Assembly: GCF_000013565.1 (NCBI RefSeq)
Contig: NC_007802.1
Span: 992,001-1,056,000, forward strand
Direction: 5' to 3'
DNA length: 64,000 nucleotides
DNA from: Jannaschia sp. CCS1
GTDB lineage: Bacteria; Pseudomonadota; Alphaproteobacteria; Rhodobacterales; Rhodobacteraceae
Both the position numbers and the translations under genes were made by a program. Below, piece by piece: positions 50,338-59,678 of the stretch. The notes beneath the pieces were generated by a model. The model saw only the letters and a program-made list of their open reading frames with translations. It searched no databases and was not told the origin of the DNA. Position 1 is the first letter of the stretch. Each line of letters starts with the position of its first letter.

Positions 50338-52317
50338 TTAGTTCGTCTCGTCTTCCCAAAGCGTGTTGTCCCAGTAGGGCACCGGACGCTCGGCGCGCAC
50401 CTCGAACGTGATGCGGTCGGTGAAGACCCGTCCGTCGGCCATCCGGGCGGTGACCTCAATCACGTGGGCGCCTTCGGGCAGATCGGTTGGCATCTCCATC
50501 CGCCACAAATGGGTGGAGCTGTCCGCGATCATCCAGGTCTCCGCCGATTGCACAGGGCCGGGGCCGTAGCTTGACCCCTGCCACACCTCAAACCCCTGGG
50601 CCCGTGGATTGCCGGATTGCGAGGCCCAGGCAAACCGCCCAATCGTCATCTGGCGCGGGACTGAGAACGGATCGGCAAATTCAGCCCCTGCCAACACATC
50701 CTCACCATCACCGGCTTGGCTGCGGACCATAGGCATGTCTGCACCGCCATTGATGGAGGCAGACACCTCCGTGTTGCGGTCTCCGATCCAGATGTTGGCG
50801 GTCAGCCAGACGGTTTCGGCCAACTCTTCCGGTGTGAAGAGCTTTACATCGGCCAGATCATTGGCGGTGACCGGCGGAAGATCTGTGCTCCCCTCCTCCA
50901 GCGCGTCCGTCCAGGCATAGAGGGTGTCGAACCACTCGCGGAAATGCGGGGTGTTGAAGCTGAGCGCCATCTGACGGTCGGGCGCTTGATTGGCGGCGTG
51001 GAAATTAACCGTGAAATCAGAGCCTTCAAAGTCCACGATCATGTAGCCCGGAGGGGTGCCGCCGCGCCCAAACGCCATCGGCGTGCCGTCAAAGTTCAGA
51101 TCGCCCCAGTACCAATTGCCCGATGGCGCGCCGCCCACGACGTGATCGAAGGGCAGGCGGCTGATGCCCAGCTGCGCGTCCCAACCCTCAAACCATTCGC
51201 CAGCGGCAAGGTATTCAAAGGTATGGGTGTGGCCCGAGAAACTGACCGCCGGACGACCCGCCAACAGGGCGTGGATCTCGGCCAGATTGTCGGTCTGGTG
51301 ACGTCCGGCATTGCTGTCGACGAAGCTGACAAAGGGGATGTGGTGCATCATCACGATCAGCCGATCCTCGGGGATTTCGGCCAGCGTGGCCTCCAACCAT
51401 TGCATCTGACGCTCCACCACGCGGCCATTGTAGACCGCGCGCGTATCGTCGCCACAGGCATCGCGCCCACCGGGTCCGACGTCTTCGGGCCCGCACGGGT
51501 AGACCACATTGTCCAGCGCGATGAACGTCACGTTGCCGATGTCGAAGCTGTAATAGGCAGGCCCGTAGATCTGCCGCCAGCTGTCGGCGGAATGGGCGTC
51601 GCTGGTGGCATCGAAATCAAAGTCGTGGTTGCCGTGAATGTAGTATTGCGGCAGATCAAGCACCGACCAGACGTTCATGAAGCGCGGCAGAAGCGACAGG
51701 TCATCGCCCATCACATCCCCCAGCATGATGACGCATTCCGTGTTCGACAAATCGTGATCCAGGATGCTGTCCAGAACACCGTCACGCACGTAGCCGACTT
51801 CGGTGTTGGAATAGGTCTGGGCGTCGCCCATCATCACGCAGGAAAAGTCCTCTTCCACGCCGGTGCGGATCATTGGGAAGTTGATTGCCTGAGGCAGCGG
51901 CCCCGTGGCGGCCAATCCGCCATAGCGCAGCGTCTCGGGCGTGCCATCGGGCAGGTGGTGATAGAAGAATTGCGGCACACCATTTTCATCGACGGGCACG
52001 TCGTAGGCGGCGGGTTCATGCACCATCACGGTCATGTTGGTGTAGGCGGGCAGTGTATAGCTGCCATCGGCGGCGCTGGTGGTCACATCGCGCCCGTTTG
52101 ACACGATGATCCCGGCAATCCCCGGCTCATCGGACTGCCGAATGCCATCCTGGCTGAGATCATGGAACACAGCGCCGGTGACCGTATCGGCCGGACTGGC
52201 ATCGCCTGGAACAATGTGGATCCCGGCAACGTAATCCGCATGCGCAAGACCGGCGGTGGCTACAAATACTGAGACTGCCGAGAGCAGGGCCATCCGGCCG
52301 TTGAACGTCGTCTTCAT
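50338..52317 (-). CDS. Secreted calcineurin-type phosphoesterase
   Basis: A 659-residue exported protein with a signal peptide ending GLAHA. A short beta domain (about 30-110) resembles the N-terminal domain of secreted metallophosphatases. The catalytic domain carries all metal motifs: MGDAQ, LGDVMGDD, HGNHDFDFD, MMHHIP and SGHTHT. A C-terminal beta-sandwich follows (about 450-659). Similar proteins are secreted phosphatases or phosphodiesterases that scavenge phosphate in marine bacteria; the exact substrate is unknown. The minus-strand terminator follows. Confidence 0.85.
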   Translation of the reverse strand: MKTTFNGRMALLSAVSVFVATAGLAHADYVAGIHIVPGDASPADTVTGAVFHDLSQDGIRQSDEPGIAGIIVSNGRDVTTSAADGSYTLPAYTNMTVMVHEPAAYDVPVDENGVPQFFYHHLPDGTPETLRYGGLAATGPLPQAINFPMIRTGVEEDFSCVMMGDAQTYSNTEVGYVRDGVLDSILDHDLSNTECVIMLGDVMGDDLSLLPRFMNVWSVLDLPQYYIHGNHDFDFDATSDAHSADSWRQIYGPAYYSFDIGNVTFIALDNVVYPCGPEDVGPGGRDACGDDTRAVYNGRVVERQMQWLEATLAEIPEDRLIVMMHHIPFVSFVDSNAGRHQTDNLAEIHALLAGRPAVSFSGHTHTFEYLAAGEWFEGWDAQLGISRLPFDHVVGGAPSGNWYWGDLNFDGTPMAFGRGGTPPGYMIVDFEGSDFTVNFHAANQAPDRQMALSFNTPHFREWFDTLYAWTDALEEGSTDLPPVTANDLADVKLFTPEELAETVWLTANIWIGDRNTEVSASINGGADMPMVRSQAGDGEDVLAGAEFADPFSVPRQMTIGRFAWASQSGNPRAQGFEVWQGSSYGPGPVQSAETWMIADSSTHLWRMEMPTDLPEGAHVIEVTARMADGRVFTDRITFEVRAERPVPYWDNTLWEDETN

Positions 52318-52733
52318 AAGTGTCTCCTTTGGTGATCTGGACGTGGGGCGGGAAGCGTCTCCCCGACACCGGCGAAGGTTAGGGGGCGCGCGTTACAGGG
52401 ATGTGGCCACAAAATCACATTGGGATGACAAGGCGATCAAGGGTGTCGGGCGGCGGCCCCGTTTCGCCCCCCGATGACAGGATCGCTCAACGCGCCGCCC
52501 GAGGAGCAGGGGCCGCAGAGTGTTGACGACCGTCCTGGCGAGTTTACGGCAGTGAACGGACATGTCTGTCGCAACCATGGCAGTCACGGAGATGGCGAGG
52601 CTGACCTGCGCCCGCCTGCCACTGCGGATCGTCATTGGGCAGTAATCGCCCATACCCACGAGCCCGGGCAGTTGACCGATCCACCGAACCAATGACGTGA
52701 TCACGTCTATCCAACGAATGCGGGACATCCACG
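52318..52733. other. 416-bp region without a supported gene
   Basis: Open frames occur on both strands but have no ribosome site, no recognisable motif and uneven codon composition. It holds the promoter and leader of the phosphoesterase on one side and of the GNAT gene on the other. The only clear element is the palindrome at 52694-52707. Confidence 0.6.
52694..52707. promoter_or_regulatory. GACGTGATCACGTC perfect palindrome upstream of the GNAT gene
   Basis: A perfect 14-bp palindrome, 27 bases before the ATG at 52734, a position where a bound repressor would block transcription or early elongation. No regulator is identified. Confidence 0.45.
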
Positions 52734-53258
52734 ATGAGTTTAGTTGCACACGAGACGGATAGATTGTCGCTACAGACCTGGGAACTTCAGGACTTCGATG
52801 CGTTCGCGCCAATCGCCCGCGACCCCGACGTCATGCGGTTCATTGCAGATGGACGACCATGGCCGGACAGCCGCATCGGTTGGTTCATGGGGCTACAACG
52901 AGCCCACCATCATAGCCTTGGCTATTGCTGCTGGAAATTGATGGAGAAGGGGTCCGATGACCTCATCGGCTTTTGCGGGATTGCCCCTGTTCTGAGCATG
53001 GGCGAGACGGAGATTGGGTGGTGGCTCAGGCCATCGCATTGGCACCGTGGTCTGGCGTTCGAGGCCGCGTCCTGTGTTGAGCGAGCGGCCTTCGATGTGC
53101 ATGGCGTCAGCCGGTTGGTGGCGCGCGCTTACGAGGCGAACTTGCCTTCTGTGCGCCTCATCCGGAAGCTGGGCATGACATTCGCCCGCTCTCTTGACCC
53201 CACGCCTGTCGGTTCCGTTCTGCTGTTCGAGAAGAACGCGCCCCCCGTCGATGCGTGA
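52734..53258 (+). CDS. GNAT-family N-acetyltransferase (RimJ/RimL type)
   Basis: A 174-residue enzyme of the GNAT fold. It begins with the family pattern TDRLSLQTWELQDFDAF and has the AcCoA-binding region around WWLRPSHWHRGLAFEAASCV, then LRKLGM (here LIRKLGMTF) near the end. RimJ/RimL relatives acetylate ribosomal protein N-termini, antibiotics or amino acids; the substrate here is unknown. It stands alone on its strand between a phosphoesterase and the pentapeptide protein. Confidence 0.8.
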   Translation: MSLVAHETDRLSLQTWELQDFDAFAPIARDPDVMRFIADGRPWPDSRIGWFMGLQRAHHHSLGYCCWKLMEKGSDDLIGFCGIAPVLSMGETEIGWWLRPSHWHRGLAFEAASCVERAAFDVHGVSRLVARAYEANLPSVRLIRKLGMTFARSLDPTPVGSVLLFEKNAPPVDA

Positions 53259-53420
53259 CGGCTTTGTCCGCACGGCGGACCCGGGTATCTGGTGATTGAT
53301 GTCTGTCTCCATGCGGGCGCGTTCGGGCCGGGTGCGTGGGGCCTTCGGTTGCCGGGTCCCACCCCATAGCTGTCGTTCGACCCGTTTGATCAGCGCGCAC
53401 CTGCGACGGGGCGGTTGCGG

Positions 53421-55265
53421 TCAGTCCCGGTGCTCAAAGTCGGGGGCGATGGTGACGGGCGGGTCGAGATTGGTGGCGAAGGCGCGCCAGTCGTCGGTGA
53501 ACGCGACGAAGAAGAGGACCTCGTCCTGATAATACGCATCGTCCCAGTCGCGATGGGCGCTGAGCTGCGCCAGCGTCGCATCATCCACGGAATTGATGCC
53601 AGCCCCCCGGATGGATGAATTGAACAGGGCGGTGGTGTCCGACATGGCGACGCTTCTGAGGTCAGCCCCCTGCAATTGCACCTCAAAGAGGTCGGCCCCC
53701 TGCATCTGCGCCCCGAACAGAACCGTGCCCTGCATCTGCGCCCGGCTGAACACGGCGTCCTGCACCTGCGCCCCGAAAAGGTCCGCCCCCTGCATTTGCG
53801 CGATGCTGAAGAAAGCGCCCTGCATCTGCGCAAAGCTGAGATCGGCCTGTTGGATCTCCACCTGCCCAAGAACCGCCCTCTGCATCAATGCCCCGAAGAG
53901 GACGACCCCCTGCATCTTGGCCTGGCTGAGGTTTGCCCCCTGCAACTCCGCCGCCCGGAGGGACGCCCCCTGCAATCGCGCCGTGCTGAGGTTTGCGCCC
54001 TGCAACTGCGCGTCGGTCAAATCCGCGCCGCGCAGATCGAACCCGGACAGGTTGCGCGCGGTGAGGCTGTTGAGCAGGATGGCCCATTCGGTCGTCCAAT
54101 CCGCGGCGAAGGTGCTTTCAAACTCCAGGAACCGGGTGTCGCAGAGGGGCTGGAGGTCTGCCACGGCCCCGCCGATAATGTCAGCACACCAGCCGAGGCG
54201 GGCGGCTTGCAGGAACTCGGCGGCTTCATCGGAGAGTTGGGCAAAGGGATCGGCGGAGCCGCAGGCTTGCTCGGGGATCCCCTCGGTTCCGCACCATGCA
54301 TCGCGAAACTCCGCGCGGGCAGCGTCGTGTTCGCGCCAGTCTTCCGGCGCATCGACGAAGTTAACGCCGGCAAGATTGGCGGGGTACAACATGAAATCCC
54401 AGCGCGGATCGCCCCACCATTGGGCATGGGCCGGATTGCTGCCCAGATGGGTCATCTCGCCGGTGTCGTCGAACCAGTCGAACTGGCGCACGTAATGCTC
54501 AAAGGAGCCTTCGGTGGCCAGCCATCCAAGCGCCACGACGAGAACGCGCGCCACGCCCCCAAGCAGCGCAAGGCAGAACTGGACGCTGGGGCGGCGGCGC
54601 TGATCGGGGCGAAACTGGGCGATCATGTACGACCAGCTGCGCCGCCCGGCATAAAGGACGACCATCAGGGGGATGCCACAGAAAATGACCGTCAGAAGCT
54701 CCTCATGATAGGGCATGGAGCGGAACCAGAACGCGAAGAGGACCAGCGGCCCCGCGATATAGGCGAGCAGGAGCGTGGTCGCGAAGGCCAGCCAGCGCAT
54801 TGGACGTTTCGACATCTCACCCGGTCGCCAGGCCAGGGCGAAGTCCGCGACCATCCAGGGCGCGGTCCGGTCCGCCAGGGGCACATGGGTTCTGTCGGCC
54901 CGACCCAGCGCCTCATAGAGTTTCAGCAGATGCAGGTGGAAATAGGCGTAAAGCGCGGCCCCAATCGTGGGGGCGATATAGAAAAACAGCACCGTGGGGA
55001 TCGAGACGCCCACAAGGGGCAGGTCGGTCTGACGATCCGCAATGAAGAAATCCGCATCCTCGACGCCAAGAAGCGTCACGCCGACAAATCCCAGATAGGA
55101 CAGGAGGCCGAACCAGGATTTGCGGGCCAGGCTGATCAGGTCATTGATGCGCGCGACCTGCTTCGCGGCATCGGCGGTTTGGGTCGGCGCGGGGGCGGGG
55201 GCGGAGGCGGGTACATCCGTCTGGGCGCGGTGCCGCGAAAGCTTGAGGTTGAGGCGCTTGGACAT
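53421..55265 (-). CDS. Membrane-anchored pentapeptide-repeat protein
   Basis: A 614-residue protein. Residues 1-40 are cytoplasmic and Pro/Ala-rich. About four TM helices lie between residues 50 and 260 (around 54-70, 90-112, 158-178, 188-205, 230-248). A linker region with cysteines follows, then a pentapeptide array (about 412-545) built from 10-residue units of the form LQGANLSxAx, mostly starting with MQGA or LQGA. Pentapeptide repeats fold into a right-handed quadrilateral beta-helix used for protein or DNA-gyrase interaction. The combination with a large membrane part suggests a scaffold or sensor. Role unknown. Confidence 0.75.
   Translation of the reverse strand: MSKRLNLKLSRHRAQTDVPASAPAPAPTQTADAAKQVARINDLISLARKSWFGLLSYLGFVGVTLLGVEDADFFIADRQTDLPLVGVSIPTVLFFYIAPTIGAALYAYFHLHLLKLYEALGRADRTHVPLADRTAPWMVADFALAWRPGEMSKRPMRWLAFATTLLLAYIAGPLVLFAFWFRSMPYHEELLTVIFCGIPLMVVLYAGRRSWSYMIAQFRPDQRRRPSVQFCLALLGGVARVLVVALGWLATEGSFEHYVRQFDWFDDTGEMTHLGSNPAHAQWWGDPRWDFMLYPANLAGVNFVDAPEDWREHDAARAEFRDAWCGTEGIPEQACGSADPFAQLSDEAAEFLQAARLGWCADIIGGAVADLQPLCDTRFLEFESTFAADWTTEWAILLNSLTARNLSGFDLRGADLTDAQLQGANLSTARLQGASLRAAELQGANLSQAKMQGVVLFGALMQRAVLGQVEIQQADLSFAQMQGAFFSIAQMQGADLFGAQVQDAVFSRAQMQGTVLFGAQMQGADLFEVQLQGADLRSVAMSDTTALFNSSIRGAGINSVDDATLAQLSAHRDWDDAYYQDEVLFFVAFTDDWRAFATNLDPPVTIAPDFEHRD
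53640..54032 (-). repeat. 30-bp tandem repeats coding for the pentapeptide array
   Basis: About thirteen 30-base units, each with the core CAGGGGG or CAGGGCG on the plus-strand complement (plus strand CCCTGCA...GC), spaced by 30 bases. They encode two pentapeptides each and stay in frame. This is a coding repeat and not a CRISPR. Confidence 0.75.
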
Positions 55266-55540
55266 GGGTCGCGATGCTCCGGTGTGGGGCGCAGTCTAGT
55301 GAGAATTGACCGAATGCGCCAAGCCTCTTTGCCCCAGCCTCTTTGCCCCAGCCGTTTGCTTTGTCCCTTGCACGCCGCGGCCCCTGCGCCCATCTGCGCA
55401 GGTAGCACTTGTTGCACTCGCTGGGCCTCACCCTTAGGGTGCCGAAAATTTTGAACCCCGGGCCCATGCACCGCCCCTCGACCCCAAACTCGGGCCCGCT
55501 GAACTGAAAGCCGGGCCTCTCCAATCAAAGGACCCCGCCT

Positions 55541-55822
55541 ATGGAAGCCTTCGGCCAGGTTGTTCCGCTGATCCTGATCCTGGTGATCATGTATTTTTTC
55601 CTCATTCGCCCGCAGCAAAAGAAGGTGAAAGAGCATCAGGCGATGGTGGAGGCGTTGCGGCGCGGGGACGAGGTTGTCACGCAAGGCGGGTTGATCGGCA
55701 AGATCACCAAGGTCAAGGACGAGACCGAGGTTGAGGTGGAGATCGCGAAAGACGTGAAAATCCGCGTGCTGCGCCCGACGATTGCCCAGGTCCGGTCCAA
55801 AACCGAGCCCGCGAACGACTGA
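55541..55822 (+). CDS. yajC: Preprotein translocase subunit YajC
   Basis: YajC is a small single-TM accessory of the SecDF-YajC complex. The 93-residue protein begins with a hydrophobic helix (VVPLILILVIMYFFLIRPQ) and then a short cytoplasmic domain (QGGLIGKI, DVKIRVLRP). Length is normal. It leads the yajC-secD-secF cluster. Confidence 0.94.
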   Translation: MEAFGQVVPLILILVIMYFFLIRPQQKKVKEHQAMVEALRRGDEVVTQGGLIGKITKVKDETEVEVEIAKDVKIRVLRPTIAQVRSKTEPAND

Positions 55823-55888
55823 CGATCTGGCCCGATTTTGCCGGGCCACCTGACCCTTTGGGCCACCTGAGACTTTTAAGGACATTCC

Positions 55889-57559
55889 ATGCTGCAGATC
55901 CCGCTCCTGAACCGGCTGCTGATCATCTTGACGGTTCTTGTGGGCCTGAGTTTCGCGATGCCGAACTTCTTTTACGGCACTGTGGAGCGGCACAATGATG
56001 CCCTGGCCGAGATTGAGAGGACGGGCGCGCAGACGCCGGAGCAGGTGGCGGATGTGGCGGCCTGGCCAAGCTACCTGCCCGCGACGCTGGTGAACCTGGG
56101 TCTCGACCTGCGCGGCGGTGCGCATCTGCTGGCGGAAGTTCAGGTCGAAGACGTCTATGTGCAGCGGATGGACAGTCTGTGGCCGGAAGTGCGCGATGCG
56201 CTGCGCGGCCTGCGGGACACGGTGGGCACGATCCGCCGCATTGACGCGGAGCCGGGGCTTTTGCAGGTCCGCATCAGCCAGCCCGAAGGAATGGCAGCCG
56301 CACTGGCCGCGGTCCGGGAATTGGGCCAGCCGGTCGTCAGCATCACCGGTGGGTTCGGCGAGAGCACGCTGGATGTCAGCGGCGTGGGCGACATTATCAC
56401 CGTGCGCCTGAGCGACGCCGAGCAGGCCGCCACCAACGACCGCACGTTGCAGCAAAGCATCGAGATCGTGCGCCGTCGCGTCGATGAAGCGGGCACGCGA
56501 GAGCCGACAATTCAGCGTCAGGGCGCGGATCGCATCCTGATTCAGGTGCCCGGCATCGGGTCCGCGCAGGAGCTGAAAGAGCTGATCGGCACCACGGCTC
56601 GGCTGACCTTCCATCCGGTTGTGGGACGCGCGAGTGGCCCTGATCAGGACACCGAAAGCCGCCAGATCATCCTGCCGTCGATTGATGAGGGCGGCGGCTA
56701 CTACATCTTGGAAGAAACGCCGGTCGTCTCCGGCGATGATCTTGTCGACAGCCAGCCGGGCTTTGAACAGCAGTCGGGCAACCCGATTGTGAGCTTCCGC
56801 TTCAACCCGTCGGGCGCGCGGGATTTCGGCGATTACACCGCCGCCAATGTCGGCGCGCCGTTCGCGATTGTGCTGGACAATGAGGTGATCAGCGCCCCGG
56901 TGATCCGGTCGGCCATCACCGGCGGCGCGGGGCAGATCAGCGGCAGGTTCACGGTGGAAAGCTCCACCGAACTGGCGATCCTGCTGCGCGCGGGCGCATT
57001 GCCGGCGGAAATGACGTTCCTGGAAGAACGCACCATCGGGCCAGAACTGGGCGCGGACAGCGTGCAGGCGGGCCAGACCGCCGCGCTGATCGCCTTCGCC
57101 GCTGTGCTGATCTTCATGATCGCCAGCTACGGTCTGTTCGGCGTGTTCGCGAGTATCGCGCTGGTCCTGAACGTGGGCCTGATCTTTGGCGTTCTGTCCC
57201 TGATCGGGGCGACGCTGACCCTGCCGGGGATCGCCGGGATCGTGCTGACCATCGGTATGGCCGTCGATGCCAACGTGCTGGTGTTCGAGCGGATCCGCGA
57301 GGAATTGAAAACCGCCAAGGGCCCCGCGAGGGCCATCGAGCTTGGCTATGAGCGCGCGCTCAGCGCCATCATCGACGCCAATATCACGACGTTCATCATC
57401 GCCACGATCCTGTTTGTTCTGGGCTCCGGCCCCGTGCGCGGCTTCTCCGTCACGCTGGGGATCGGGATCGTCACGTCGGTCTTCACCGCGATCTACGTCA
57501 CCCGCCTGTTGCTGGTCTTCTGGTTCGAGCGTCGTCGCCCGAAAACAATCGAGGTATAA
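55889..57559 (+). CDS. secD: Protein translocase subunit SecD
   Basis: SecD works with SecF to use the proton gradient for late steps of protein export. The 556-residue protein has an N-terminal TM helix, the large periplasmic P1 domain (starting around GLDLRGGAHLLAEV), and a C-terminal five-TM core with GIVLTIGMAVDANVLVFERIREE and TTFIIATILFVLGSGPVRGFSVTL. Length and motifs are normal. It is 66 bases after yajC and 3 bases before secF. Confidence 0.96.
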   Translation: MLQIPLLNRLLIILTVLVGLSFAMPNFFYGTVERHNDALAEIERTGAQTPEQVADVAAWPSYLPATLVNLGLDLRGGAHLLAEVQVEDVYVQRMDSLWPEVRDALRGLRDTVGTIRRIDAEPGLLQVRISQPEGMAAALAAVRELGQPVVSITGGFGESTLDVSGVGDIITVRLSDAEQAATNDRTLQQSIEIVRRRVDEAGTREPTIQRQGADRILIQVPGIGSAQELKELIGTTARLTFHPVVGRASGPDQDTESRQIILPSIDEGGGYYILEETPVVSGDDLVDSQPGFEQQSGNPIVSFRFNPSGARDFGDYTAANVGAPFAIVLDNEVISAPVIRSAITGGAGQISGRFTVESSTELAILLRAGALPAEMTFLEERTIGPELGADSVQAGQTAALIAFAAVLIFMIASYGLFGVFASIALVLNVGLIFGVLSLIGATLTLPGIAGIVLTIGMAVDANVLVFERIREELKTAKGPARAIELGYERALSAIIDANITTFIIATILFVLGSGPVRGFSVTLGIGIVTSVFTAIYVTRLLLVFWFERRRPKTIEV

Positions 57560-57562
57560 GAG

Positions 57563-58549
57563 ATGCGCCTTCGCCTGGTCCCGCAAGAGACGTCCTTCGA
57601 TTTCTTCAAATACGCCCGCGTCACCTTTGGCGCGTCCATCGTGGCGGTCATTGCCTCGCTCGTGATCTGGCTGAGCGTCGGCCTGAATTTCGGCATCGAC
57701 TTTCTGGGCGGCACGACGATCCGCACCGACAGCACGGTGCAGGTGGAGGTGGCCGAATACCGCGCCGCGCTGGAGCCGTTGGGCCTGGGCGATGTGGTGA
57801 TCTCGGAAGTGTTCGACCCGAACTTCGCGGCGGACCAGCATGTGGTCACGGTGCGCATTCAGGCCCAGGAGGGCGCGGAGGCGGTGACGCCGGAGATTAT
57901 TCTGGCGATTGAGACGGCCCTGCTGGAGGCCGTGGACCCGGCGATGACCTTTCCATCGGTGGAATCCGTGGGTCCCAAAGTTTCGGGTGAGTTGATCCAG
58001 ACGGCGATCATCGCGGTTCTAGCGTCGCTTGGCGCGATCCTCGTCTACATCTGGCTGCGGTTCGAATGGCAGTTCTCGGTCGGCGCCGTGGCGGCTCTGA
58101 TCCACGACATCATCCTGACCATCGGCGTCTTCAGCCTGTTCCAGATCCGCTTTGACCTGGCCACCATTGCGGCCCTTCTGACCATCGTGGGCTATTCGAT
58201 CAACGACACCGTGGTGATCTTCGACCGCCTGCGCGAGAACCTGATCAAATATAAGCAGAAGGCCCTGCGCGACGTCATGAACCTGTCCGCGAACGAGACG
58301 CTGTCGCGAACCTTGATGACCTCCGGCACCACCCTGATCGCGCTGATCGCGCTGATCGTTCTGGGTGGCGACGTGATCCGGGGCTTCGTCTTTGCCATTG
58401 CCTGGGGCGTGGTCGTCGGGACCTATTCCTCGATCTACGTGGCCAAGAATGTGGTCCTGATGATCGGCGTGAAGCGCGACTGGTCCAAGCCCACCGATGG
58501 CGGCGCGGGCGGCCCCGGGGGCACGCAATTCGCCAACGTCGATGCCTGA
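57563..58549 (+). CDS. secF: Protein translocase subunit SecF
   Basis: The partner of SecD, 328 residues. It has the first TM (near residues 15-35), GIDFLGGT, a small P domain, and the five-helix core with VGYSINDTVVIFDRLREN and RTLMTSGTTLIALIALIVLGGDVIRGF. The C-terminal tail is Gly-rich. The start follows the secD stop by 3 bases, so the two are co-translated. Confidence 0.96.
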   Translation: MRLRLVPQETSFDFFKYARVTFGASIVAVIASLVIWLSVGLNFGIDFLGGTTIRTDSTVQVEVAEYRAALEPLGLGDVVISEVFDPNFAADQHVVTVRIQAQEGAEAVTPEIILAIETALLEAVDPAMTFPSVESVGPKVSGELIQTAIIAVLASLGAILVYIWLRFEWQFSVGAVAALIHDIILTIGVFSLFQIRFDLATIAALLTIVGYSINDTVVIFDRLRENLIKYKQKALRDVMNLSANETLSRTLMTSGTTLIALIALIVLGGDVIRGFVFAIAWGVVVGTYSSIYVAKNVVLMIGVKRDWSKPTDGGAGGPGGTQFANVDA

Positions 58550-58554
58550 CGCGC

Positions 58555-59307
58555 ATGTTTGAAGGTTGGGCTCTGGCCCTGGCCACGCCCGGGCTGGAAT
58601 GGGTCATCGCGGCGGCTGTTCTGGCGGCTTTGGTCTATGGTTTCGCGGGCTTCGGCTCGGCCCTGATTTTCATGCCGCTTTCCACCATCTTCCTGCCGCC
58701 GCCGCTGGCGATTGCGGCGTTCTCCCTCTCGGCCGTCGGGTCCCTGCTCACCGTGTTCCCCGGGGCCTGGAAAGCGGCGGACAAGACGCAAACGCTGATG
58801 GTGGTGGCGATGTCCATCGTCTTCATGCCCGTGGGCATCTACCTGCTGCGCATCGCGCCCGAGGTGACGATCCGCACCGCCGTGTGCGTCATGACCCTTC
58901 TGACCCTGGCACTTTTGCTGTCGGGATGGAAAGTTCCGCTGCGGGGCGGGCGCGGCCTGCAACTGGGCGTGGGCGCGCTGGCCGGGATCACCGGCGGCTC
59001 CACCGGGCTGAACGGCCCCCCGGTCATCCTGTTCAATCTGGGTACCGATCAGCCCGTGGCGGTGACGCGCGGCAATCTGGCGTGTTTCCTGACCCTGAAT
59101 TCGCTGGCCATGATGCCGATGTTGTGGATCCAGGGGTTGGTGGATGCGCGCGCGTTCTTTTTGGGCCTGATCCTTTTGGGCCCCTACGCGCTTGGCGGGT
59201 TTCTGGGCGTGCAGATGTTTCGGCCGGACCGCGCTCGGATCTACAAGGCGGTGGCCTATATACTGATCGGCGTGGCGGGCGTCATGGGCCTGCCCGTCTG
59301 GGGATAG
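58555..59307 (+). CDS. TauE/SafE-family membrane transporter
   Basis: A 250-residue protein with about eight TM helices and the TauE/SafE pattern: GFAGFGSALIFMPL early and GGSTGLNGPPVILF in the second half. The family exports sulphite or related organosulphur anions, or works in metal uptake; the direction and substrate cannot be told here. It begins 5 bases after secF and separates secF from the NDUFAF3-like gene. Confidence 0.83.
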   Translation: MFEGWALALATPGLEWVIAAAVLAALVYGFAGFGSALIFMPLSTIFLPPPLAIAAFSLSAVGSLLTVFPGAWKAADKTQTLMVVAMSIVFMPVGIYLLRIAPEVTIRTAVCVMTLLTLALLLSGWKVPLRGGRGLQLGVGALAGITGGSTGLNGPPVILFNLGTDQPVAVTRGNLACFLTLNSLAMMPMLWIQGLVDARAFFLGLILLGPYALGGFLGVQMFRPDRARIYKAVAYILIGVAGVMGLPVWG

Positions 59308-59324
59308 AGCATGGGGATGACGCG

Positions 59325-59678
59325 ATGCGAATGAACGAAGTGCAATTTGACGATTCGCGCCCGGTCGACGGCTACGGTCCGGGCTTTTTCCGGGTTGGTG
59401 GAGAGGTCTTTAATGGCGCGGTCCTGCTGGTGCCGGCGGGCCCGGCGCTGTGGGGCGGATACGAGGACGCGGACGCCTTGGTGGCCGTCGCCGGAGAGGT
59501 CGACGTGCTGCTTCTGGGCACAGGGGCAGAGATCGCCCATCCCCCCGCCGCCCTGCGCCGCGCCGTGGAGGCTGCGGGTCTTGGGCTGGAGGTCATGGCC
59601 TCTGCCGCCGCCTGCCGCACCTACAACGTCCTGCTGGCCGAGGGTCGCCGGGTGGGCGCGGCGATGCTGCCCGTCTAG
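59325..59678 (+). CDS. Mth938/NDUFAF3-like protein
   Basis: A 117-residue protein of the Mth938 (DUF498) fold. It has GYGPGFFRVGGEVFNGAVLL, an EVDVLLLGTG strand, and LEVMASAAACRTYNVLLAEGR. The mitochondrial homologue NDUFAF3 is a complex I assembly factor, and its gene is found next to secD/secF in alphaproteobacteria. The start has GGGGAT before it. Its stop shares the tetranucleotide CTAG with the stop of the convergent DUF1194 gene. Confidence 0.85.
   Translation: MRMNEVQFDDSRPVDGYGPGFFRVGGEVFNGAVLLVPAGPALWGGYEDADALVAVAGEVDVLLLGTGAEIAHPPAALRRAVEAAGLGLEVMASAAACRTYNVLLAEGRRVGAAMLPV

Noticed and set aside
52393-52812. Minus-strand frame of about 140 codons between phosphoesterase and GNAT genes
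   Set aside because: No ribosome site, no motif, and it overlaps the start of the well-supported GNAT gene.
53640-54032. 30-bp periodic repeats as a CRISPR array
   Set aside because: They are continuous coding repeats for the pentapeptide array, with no spacers.
55136-57841. A 901-codon open frame opposite secD
   Set aside because: Long antisense frames are common in GC-rich DNA. Translation gives His/Arg/Gln-rich low-complexity sequence with no domain, while secD on the other strand is certain.
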